From Bordetella parapertussis (lineage in GTDB: Bacteria > Pseudomonadota > Gammaproteobacteria > Burkholderiales > Burkholderiaceae_A), in assembly GCA_945901825.1 (NCBI GenBank), contig CAMDMC010000054.1:1-5467 (forward strand): a stretch of 5,467 nucleotides of DNA. The letters are read 5' to 3'. Shown one piece after another: positions 1 through 5,467 of this stretch. Under the pieces are notes generated by a model. The model searched no databases. It worked only from the letters and a program-made list of their open reading frames with translations, and was not told the DNA's origin. Numbering within the stretch: position 1 is the first letter of the stretch; every line of letters starts with the position of its first letter. The position numbers and the translations under genes were made by a program.

Positions 1-2343
1 AGTGGGCTCATCAAGAATGTAGAGCGTATGGCTGCCTGTTCGCACCACCCGCCGAGCCTTCGCGAGTTCAGTCACCAATTTAATACGCTGCGACTCACCA
101 CCCGACAAGGTGGGACTGGGCTGGCCCAGGGTAAGGTAGCCCAGCCCTAAGCGGTTCAAAAGCTCCAGCGGCTTGTGAATGGTTGAACTGGTCTCAAAGG
201 CCTCCATGGCTTCTTCCACTGAAAGGCTCAACACATCGGCAATTGATCGGCCACGCCACAAGGCCTGCCGGGTCTCGGCGTTAAAGCGGCTGCCACCGCA
301 GGCGTCGCAGAGTACGCGCACATTGGGCAGGAAGTTCATCTCGACTGTCTGCCAGCCCTGGCCTTCGCAGCTCTCGCAGCGACCATTACCGGTGTTGAAA
401 GAAAACCGCTGCGCCGTCCAGCCGCGCTGCCGAGCATCCTCACCCTCGGCATAGAGACGACGAATGTCATCCCAAAAGCCAATGTAGGTGCCAGGGGTTG
501 AGCGCGGTGTCTTGCCAATGGGGGTCTGGTCCACCTCAAGCACACGGTCAATCGCCTCCCAGCCTTCAATGCCTGCGCAGCCGTCCCATTGAATGGCCTG
601 GGCCCGCCCGGCCTTGCTGCGCTGAAGATGCACCACGCGTGCAAGATTGGTCTTCAGCACATCGCGGGCGAGGCTTGATTTGCCCGAGCCCGACACCCCG
701 GTAATGACGGTAAGCCGCTGCAAGGGAATCTCCACATTCACCTTGCGAAGGTTGTGCAGATTGGCCTCTTTGATCTGAAGCCAGTGCTCGGGCTTGGGCC
801 TGCGCGGCTCGGCCGCATGGTGCATGGGCTCCCTAAGGTAGCGGCCGGTCATGGACCGTTCGCAGGCTTTTAGGTCGTCTTGCGAGCCCTGTGCAATTAC
901 CTCGCCACCAAGCCGTCCTGCACCGGGGCCAATATCAATAAGGTGGTCGGCCATGGCAATGGTCTCTTCGTCGTGCTCCACCACCACAAGCGTATTGCCC
1001 TTTTGCTGCAGCTGGCGAAGCAGGCTAAGCAGGGCCTTGTTGTTCTCGGGGTGAAGGCCAATCGAGGGTTCATCCAGGATGTAACAGACCCCCTGCAGGT
1101 TCGACCCGAGCTGCGCGGCAAGCCGAATGCGCTGGGCTTCGCCACCCGAGAGCGTTGGCGCTGCGCGGTCAAGCGACAAATACCCAAGCCCAACCGACCG
1201 CAAGAAATCAACACGGGCCTCAATCTCATTCAGAAGGCGATCGGCAATGGCCTTCTCGCGCGCATTGAATTTTTTGCGCACAGTGGAGAGCCAACCCGGA
1301 AGGGTGTCGAGGCTTTGCTTACTCACCTCGTGAATGCCCTGACCATTAACCAAAATATGTCGGGCGATGGGCCCAAGCCTTGCCCCGTCGCATTCGACGC
1401 AGGCAAGCTCAGGGTCAGCCTCGGGGTCGTTGGCAGCCTCAAGGTATTTGTCTTCTTCGCCACTTTCTTCCTCGGCAAGGGCTGCCGCAAAAAGCCCGGT
1501 CCCCGTGCATGCGGGGCACCAGCCCAGCTTTGTGTTGTAGGAAAAGAGCCGGGGCTCGGGCTCAGGCAGACTCTTGCTGCAGCTGGGACAGGCCCGTTTG
1601 GTTGAGAACAAGCGCTCTTCCGACGTCGCCATGCAAATGAGCTTTAGGCTCCCCTGGCCACGTTCAAGCGCAGTGGCAACAAGGTCACGTAGTAAGCCTT
1701 CTTCCTTGGCAGAGACATCCACCGAACCAACCGGCAGTTCAATGGTGTGCTCTTTGTAACGGTCGAGCCGTGGAAATTTTGCTGTGGGTTGAAACTCACC
1801 ATCCACACGCAGGTAGTCGTGGCCTCGGGCATCGGCCCACTTGGCAAGGTCTTGGTAAATGCCCTTGCGCTGAATGACAAGCGGGGCAAGAAGTCCTACG
1901 GTTTGTTTTTTATAGTCCTTCAGAATACTTGCCACAATGGAGTCGGCAGGCTGCGGCGCAATGGGAATACTGCAGTCGGGGCAGTACTGATGGCCAAGCT
2001 TTACAAAGAGCAGACGCAGAAAGTGATGAATCTCTGTTAGCGTTCCAACCGTGCTCTTGCGACCGCCTCGGCTGGTGCGCTGTTCAATGGCCACCGTCGG
2101 TGGAATACCGAACACAGCATCCACCTCGGGCCGTGACGATGGCTGCACGAACTGCCGTGCATAGGCATTAAGCGACTCCAAATACCGGCGCTGGCCTTCT
2201 GAAAAAAGAATGTCAAAGGCCAGGGTTGATTTCCCCGACCCCGACACCCCTGAAATGACGGTGAGGGCATTGCGCGGAATGTTGACCGAGATATTCTTTA
2301 AGTTGTGCTCACGGGCATGAACAATTTGTATTTCATCTTTCAT
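1..2343 (-). other. UvrA unit 2 (residues about 1006-1786, cut by the window edge)
   Basis: The unit opens with [18 protein letters not shown], which resembles the true start of a stand-alone UvrA. Walker A is at 1037-1045 and [19 protein letters not shown] at about 1092-1110. A CPDC knuckle at 1126-1129 is followed by a canonical-looking UvrB-binding region with [16 protein letters not shown] and KEHTIE. The zinc module is at 1257-1284. Only 35 mostly acidic residues separate it from the CVECDGARL element at 1320-1328, so the insertion domain is missing. NBD1 then shows [12 protein letters not shown] at 1403-1414, LDEPSIGLH at 1428-1436 and VVEHDEE at about 1460. NBD2 has Walker A at 1554-1562, [12 protein letters not shown] at about 1609, a zinc module at 1661-1687 and [11 protein letters not shown] at 1751. 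The sequence stops in LYILDEPT, so the D-loop, H-loop and C-terminus lie outside. Confidence 0.9.
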
Positions 2344-5300
2344 CGGCCCTGCCGCGGCCTCTTTCTGCAGTGCAGAGGCAGATTCCTCCTCCGCAAGGGA
2401 ATCGCTGTACACAATGTCTTCCACACGCAGGGTCTGGCGCTCCAGAATCTGCTGGCGGGCGCGTTGCAAGGCCACACCCGTATGCGAGTTGGGGCATGCC
2501 ATCACCTCGTCTATCGTGCCTGCAACCACAAGCGACCCACCTGCCGGTCCTGCCTCGGGCCCCAGGTCAATAAGATGGTCTGCGGCAAGAATGAGGTCGA
2601 GGTTGTGTTCAATCACAATTAAGGAGTGGCCTGCCTTCACCAGGGCGCGAAGTGCGGCAAGCAGCTTGCTTATGTCATCAAAGTGAAGGCCGGTGGTGGG
2701 CTCATCAAAAATAAGTAGCATGCCTTTGGTGGCGCGGCCCGCACGCTCGGCTGCATCGGCAAGGTGGCCTGCAATTTTTAGCCGCTGTGCTTCGCCTCCT
2801 GAAAGCGTGGGCACAGGCTGGCCAAGTCGCAGGTAGCCAAGGCCAACATCCACAAGGGGTTTAAGCCGGCGGTGAATGTCCTTCTCGTGCTCGAACTTCT
2901 TCAGCGCCTCGCTTACCGTAAGCTCAAGCACATCGGCAATGGAGAGACCTTGCACCGTCACCTCGCGCATTTCGTCTCGGTAACGTGTGCCGTTGCAGTC
3001 CGGACACCGCAGGTAAACGTCCGACAAGAACTGCATCTCCACGTGTTCAAAGCCACTGCCGGTGCAGGTCGGGCAGCGACCGGTGCCTGAGTTAAAACTA
3101 AAGTGGCCTGGCGTGTAGCCACGCTGAACTGAGAGCGGCGCCTGGGCAAAAAGTTTGCGAATGGGGTCAAAGGCACCCACGTAGACCACTGGGTTTGATC
3201 GTGTGGTCTTGCCAATGGGCGACTGATCCACCAAAAGCGAATCGCTAATAAGGGGCACACCCTCAATGCTCTTGAAGGCGCCAGGCGTCTCGGTGGATTT
3301 TCCTAACCGCTTGCAGACGGCCGGATAAAGGACGTCTTGAATAAGGGTTGACTTGCCCGAGCCCGAGACACCGGTGACAACCACCAACTGCTCCAAGGGG
3401 AAGACGACATCAATGTTCTTTAAGTTATTCGCGGTGACGCCTTGCAGCCGAATCACATAACGGCGCTCGTCGTTCTTCACGGACGATGCGGCGGTCCCTG
3501 GCCTTGGCGCCACCGGGGGCTCCTTGGCGCTGCTCGCGGACGGCGACTGCACCTGCCGCCTGCCACTGAGATAGTCGGCGGTCAGCGTCTGCGACCGACG
3601 CAAGGCCTGGTAGCTTCCGTTGAACTGAATGGTGCCCCCATGCTCACCGGGACCTGGGCCAATATCAATAATGCGGTCCGCCGCCTGCATCACCTCGGGG
3701 TCGTGCTCCACCACCACCAGGCTGTTACCGGCATCACGCAGTCGGTGCAGAACTTTGATAAGACGCTGAAGGTCGCGCGAATGCAGACCAATCGAGGGCT
3801 CATCCAGCACAAAAAGAGTATTGACGAGTGAGGTGCCCAGCGCGGTGGTGAGGTTAATGCGTTGAACCTCACCCCCCGAAAGGGTTCGCGACTGGCGATC
3901 AAGCGTAAGGTAGCCAAGGCCCACCTCTTGGCAAAAACCAAGCCGCGAGGCCATCTCTTTAAGCACCAGCTCGGCGGCGGCGTTGCGGGCGGACCCCGCT
4001 GCACTTACCTCCATGCCTTGAACATGCTTAGGCATGGCTCCAGCCTCAATGTTTTCTGAATGAAAGGGTAGGGGCTCGCTCAGCCCAAGGTCAGCGGCCA
4101 CACCCTTCATCCATTGCATGGCCTCGTCAATGGAAAGCGCCATCACCTCGGCAAGTGTCTTGCCCGAGATCTTCCAGTTCAATGCCTCGGGCTTTAACCG
4201 TGCGCCATGGCAGGCGGGGCATTCGGTGTACGACCGATACCGCGACAGCAGCACACGCACATGCATCTTGTAGGCCTTCGACTCCAGGTGTTCAAAGAAT
4301 CGATGAATGCCATACCACTGCTTGGTCCAGTTACCCTTCCAGCCGTCATCCCCGCTAAAGACCCAGTCACGATGCTCTTGGGGCAGGTCTTGCCAGGCAA
4401 TGTCGGTTGCTACACCGCGCCGCTTGGCATGGGTAAGCAGTTCTTTCTGGCAGTCCAGATACGACTTCGACTGCCAGGGCTTGATGGCACCCTCTTCAAG
4501 ACTTAGCGATTCATCGGGAATCACAAGTCCTGCGTCAATGCCAATAACCCGGCCAAAGCCGCGGCAGGTGTCGCAGGCACCAATGGGCGAGTTAAACGAG
4601 AAGAGGGCAGGCCGAGGGGGTTTGAAGAAGCTGTTGCAGCCTGCGCAGCTGAGCTGGCTTGAGAAGCGAAGAAGCTTCTCGTCCAGAATAACCTGACACT
4701 GACCCTCGCCGTAGCGCATCGCGGTCTCAACTGCCTCGGTGATTCGTGAACGATCCACATCCTCCGAAAGAACCAGTCGGTCGGCCACCACCCGCACCTT
4801 GTTTCCCTCACGGGCATGCACCCGCGTGAAGCCTTGGGCCGAGAGCCATTCTTCAAGCTGAGCATCGTCAAGCGATTCCGGAGCCTCCCGCTCGAAGGTA
4901 ATAAACACCTTGGTTCGCGCAGGTTGACTGGTAATAAAAATAACGACGCCATCCACCGTGTCGTTCTGAACGGGCTTGTTGCAGCCTGGGCAGACCAAGG
5001 TTGCCGCCCTTGCGTACAAGAGTTTCAGGTGATCGGCCAGTTCGGTCATGGTGCCCACCGTTGACCTGGAGGTGCGCACGGGGTTGGTCTGGTCGATGGC
5101 AATTGCCGGTGGAACGCCTTCAATGGCGTCCACCAGAGGCTTGTCCATCCGGTCTAAAAACTGCCGGGCATAGGCTGAAAAGGTTTCGACATAACGTCGC
5201 TGACCTTCGGCATAAAGCGTGTCAAACACCAAAGAGCTCTTGCCCGAGCCTGAGACGCCCGTGACAACAATTAACTCCCCCGTGGGGAGGTCGATCGAGA

Positions 5301-5358
5301 TGTTTTTTAAGTTGTTCTGCCGGGCTCCGCGAATGCGGATAACCGGTCTAGTGGCCAT
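1..5358 (-). CDS. uvrA: Double-length (tandem fused) excinuclease ABC subunit A, UvrA; 3' end outside the window
   Basis: UvrA is the cytoplasmic ATPase that finds bulky DNA lesions and loads UvrB in nucleotide excision repair. One open frame of 1786 codons encodes two UvrA units in series. Walker A motifs GVSGSGKS occur four times (Lys40, 669, 1043, 1560). LSGGE signatures start near residues 493, 852, 1403 and 1751. Walker B motifs are LDEPSIGLH (519 and 1429), FDEPTTGLH (885) and LDEPT at the truncated end. H-loop histidines are 552, 918 and 1462. Q-loop segments such as VDQSPIGKT are present in each domain. Cys4 zinc modules lie at 238/241/262/265, 762/765/785/788, 1257/1260/1281/1284 and 1661/1664/1684/1687. 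The ATG at 5358 is chosen because [13 protein letters not shown] aligns with the usual UvrA N-terminus. It has no clear Shine-Dalgarno sequence and overlaps the upstream gene by 11 bases, suggesting translational coupling. About 80-100 C-terminal residues are missing. The family is certain; the role beside any normal uvrA is inference. Confidence 0.97.
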   Translation of the reverse strand, partial: MATRPVIRIRGARQNNLKNISIDLPTGELIVVTGVSGSGKSSLVFDTLYAEGQRRYVETFSAYARQFLDRMDKPLVDAIEGVPPAIAIDQTNPVRTSRSTVGTMTELADHLKLLYARAATLVCPGCNKPVQNDTVDGVVIFITSQPARTKVFITFEREAPESLDDAQLEEWLSAQGFTRVHAREGNKVRVVADRLVLSEDVDRSRITEAVETAMRYGEGQCQVILDEKLLRFSSQLSCAGCNSFFKPPRPALFSFNSPIGACDTCRGFGRVIGIDAGLVIPDESLSLEEGAIKPWQSKSYLDCQKELLTHAKRRGVATDIAWQDLPQEHRDWVFSGDDGWKGNWTKQWYGIHRFFEHLESKAYKMHVRVLLSRYRSYTECPACHGARLKPEALNWKISGKTLAEVMALSIDEAMQWMKGVAADLGLSEPLPFHSENIEAGAMPKHVQGMEVSAAGSARNAAAELVLKEMASRLGFCQEVGLGYLTLDRQSRTLSGGEVQRINLTTALGTSLVNTLFVLDEPSIGLHSRDLQRLIKVLHRLRDAGNSLVVVEHDPEVMQAADRIIDIGPGPGEHGGTIQFNGSYQALRRSQTLTADYLSGRRQVQSPSASSAKEPPVAPRPGTAASSVKNDERRYVIRLQGVTANNLKNIDVVFPLEQLVVVTGVSGSGKSTLIQDVLYPAVCKRLGKSTETPGAFKSIEGVPLISDSLLVDQSPIGKTTRSNPVVYVGAFDPIRKLFAQAPLSVQRGYTPGHFSFNSGTGRCPTCTGSGFEHVEMQFLSDVYLRCPDCNGTRYRDEMREVTVQGLSIADVLELTVSEALKKFEHEKDIHRRLKPLVDVGLGYLRLGQPVPTLSGGEAQRLKIAGHLADAAERAGRATKGMLLIFDEPTTGLHFDDISKLLAALRALVKAGHSLIVIEHNLDLILAADHLIDLGPEAGPAGGSLVVAGTIDEVMACPNSHTGVALQRARQQILERQTLRVEDIVYSDSLAEEESASALQKEAAAGPMKDEIQIVHAREHNLKNISVNIPRNALTVISGVSGSGKSTLAFDILFSEGQRRYLESLNAYARQFVQPSSRPEVDAVFGIPPTVAIEQRTSRGGRKSTVGTLTEIHHFLRLLFVKLGHQYCPDCSIPIAPQPADSIVASILKDYKKQTVGLLAPLVIQRKGIYQDLAKWADARGHDYLRVDGEFQPTAKFPRLDRYKEHTIELPVGSVDVSAKEEGLLRDLVATALERGQGSLKLICMATSEERLFSTKRACPSCSKSLPEPEPRLFSYNTKLGWCPACTGTGLFAAALAEEESGEEDKYLEAANDPEADPELACVECDGARLGPIARHILVNGQGIHEVSKQSLDTLPGWLSTVRKKFNAREKAIADRLLNEIEARVDFLRSVGLGYLSLDRAAPTLSGGEAQRIRLAAQLGSNLQGVCYILDEPSIGLHPENNKALLSLLRQLQQKGNTLVVVEHDEETIAMADHLIDIGPGAGRLGGEVIAQGSQDDLKACERSMTGRYLREPMHHAAEPRRPKPEHWLQIKEANLHNLRKVNVEIPLQRLTVITGVSGSGKSSLARDVLKTNLARVVHLQRSKAGRAQAIQWDGCAGIEGWEAIDRVLEVDQTPIGKTPRSTPGTYIGFWDDIRRLYAEGEDARQRGWTAQRFSFNTGNGRCESCEGQGWQTVEMNFLPNVRVLCDACGGSRFNAETRQALWRGRSIADVLSLSVEEAMEAFETSSTIHKPLELLNRLGLGYLTLGQPSPTLSGGESQRIKLVTELAKARRVVRTGSHTLYILDEPT
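2344..2460 (-). other. Inter-unit linker of the fused UvrA (residues 967-1005)
   Basis: These 39 residues lie between the natural C-terminus of unit 1 and the natural N-terminus of unit 2. The first part ([15 protein letters not shown]) looks helical and charged. The second part is rich in Ala, Glu and Ser, consistent with a flexible or helical tether. I recognise no UvrA motif in it. Its short length implies that the two units must pack close together. Confidence 0.7.
2461..5358 (-). other. UvrA unit 1 (residues about 1-966)
   Basis: This is the N-terminal full UvrA unit. In order: Walker A at 34-42; the [15 protein letters not shown] stretch and Q-loop at 56-103; a CPGC knuckle at 123-126; a divergent UvrB-binding region at about 127-237; a zinc module at 238-265; an insertion domain at about 266-379; the CPACHGARL element at 380-388; signature and Walker B of NBD1 at 493-526. 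A Ser/Pro/Ala-rich spacer follows at about 590-632. NBD2 then has Walker A at 663-671, [14 protein letters not shown] at about 710, a zinc module at 762-788, LSGGE at 852-856 and FDEPTTGLH at 884-892. The C-terminal stretch to about 966 matches the normal end of a stand-alone UvrA. Compared with E. coli UvrA from memory, it has about 32 extra residues before the first LSGGE. Confidence 0.9.
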
Positions 5359-5467
5359 GCTTGTGGTCGTGTTTGTGGGAGTGACCGTCGCCGTGATCGT
5401 GGTCGTGCGTATGCCCATCGCCATGGTCGTGACTGTGCGAATGATCGTGATCATGGGCGTGATCGTG
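5348..5467 (-). CDS. C-terminal His/Asp-rich metal-binding tail of an upstream protein (5' end outside the window)
   Basis: The last 39 codons and a TAG stop are visible. Eighteen of the 39 residues are His and nine are Asp, with His at nearly every second position (HDHAHDHDHSHSHDH, then GDG-spaced repeats, ending HKHGH). Such tails bind nickel, zinc or cobalt. In known families they end proteins such as the urease nickel chaperone UreE and the prolyl isomerase SlyD, and similar stretches occur in metal transporters and metallochaperone GTPases. No catalytic domain lies inside the window, so the family cannot be chosen. The frame is favoured over the other two because its composition is a recognised protein type and its stop falls just inside the uvrA start. 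The gene is co-directional with uvrA, and the 11-base overlap suggests one transcript. Confidence 0.75.
   Translation of the reverse strand, partial: HDHAHDHDHSHSHDHGDGHTHDHDHGDGHSHKHDHKHGH
5351..5467 (-). repeat. Low-complexity CAC-GAY codon tract encoding the His/Asp tail
   Basis: The coding strand is an imperfect array of CAC/CAT and GAC/GAT codons with interspersed GGC, TCC and AAG. The repeat is a consequence of protein composition, but such tracts can change length by slippage. It runs to within a few bases of, and partly over, the uvrA start. Its extent to the right is unknown because the window ends inside it. Confidence 0.6.

Noticed and set aside
880..1605. Plus-strand open frame of 241 codons, the longest plus-strand ORF
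   Set aside because: It lies entirely antisense to conserved UvrA motifs of unit 2, its product resembles no family I know, and it is expected as a shadow in GC-rich coding DNA.
2341..2463. Two separate adjacent uvrA genes instead of one fused gene
   Set aside because: No stop codon interrupts the frame between the units; codon phase is the same on both sides of the linker (the Walker A Lys codon at 2232 is in phase with the ATG at 5358).
3442..3831. Plus-strand 129-codon frame and other short plus-strand frames across the window
   Set aside because: All are opposite the continuous uvrA frame, without convincing start context or recognisable domains.
4521..4952. Minus-strand 143-codon frame and other short minus-strand frames out of phase with uvrA
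   Set aside because: They overlap conserved UvrA coding sequence in a different frame; their composition is that of an off-frame reading.
5358..5380. Shine-Dalgarno sequence for uvrA
   Set aside because: The bases before the ATG are C/A-rich (CACGACCACAAGC) with no GGAG-like core; coupling to the upstream gene is more plausible.
5351..5467. CRISPR-like or tandem regulatory repeat array at the right edge
   Set aside because: The repetition is codon-level (CAC/GAY) with no fixed repeat-spacer pattern and is explained by a His/Asp-rich protein tail.

Overview
The window is almost entirely one very long minus-strand gene. A single frame stays open, without any stop codon, from an ATG at 5358 down to base 1. 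It encodes at least 1786 residues, and the gene runs off the left edge. The product is a double-length UvrA, the DNA-damage sensor ATPase of UvrABC nucleotide excision repair. Two complete UvrA units are fused head to tail in one polypeptide. Ordinary UvrA is about 940-970 residues; here unit 1 spans about residues 1-966 and unit 2 starts at about residue 1006.

Reading right to left (5' to 3' of the gene): 5467-5348 holds the last 39 codons of an upstream minus-strand gene with an extreme His/Asp-rich, metal-binding-type tail. Its stop codon overlaps the uvrA start by 11 bases. Bases 5358-2461 encode unit 1: NBD1, UvrB-binding region, zinc module, insertion domain, then NBD2 with its zinc module. 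Bases 2460-2344 encode a short linker. Bases 2343-1 encode unit 2 in the same order, but with the insertion domain almost entirely missing. The window ends inside the Walker B motif of the fourth ATPase domain. By comparison with UvrA C-termini, I expect about 80-100 more codons to the left.

All four ATPase domains keep Walker A and the LSGGE signature, and Walker B is intact as far as it can be seen. Four Cys4 zinc modules are intact. The two units look complementary. Unit 1 has a recognisable insertion domain but an eroded UvrB-binding region. Unit 2 has a canonical-looking UvrB-binding region but no insertion domain. I infer a built-in asymmetric UvrA 'dimer' with divided tasks; this is the most interesting signal in the window.

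The organism is a bacterium of moderately high GC, probably a proteobacterium. This is inferred from base composition, the UvrA sequence style and my recollection that double-length UvrA proteins occur in some proteobacteria; I cannot name a genus. No RNA gene, mobile element, CRISPR array, promoter or terminator is visible, and there is no intergenic space in the window.
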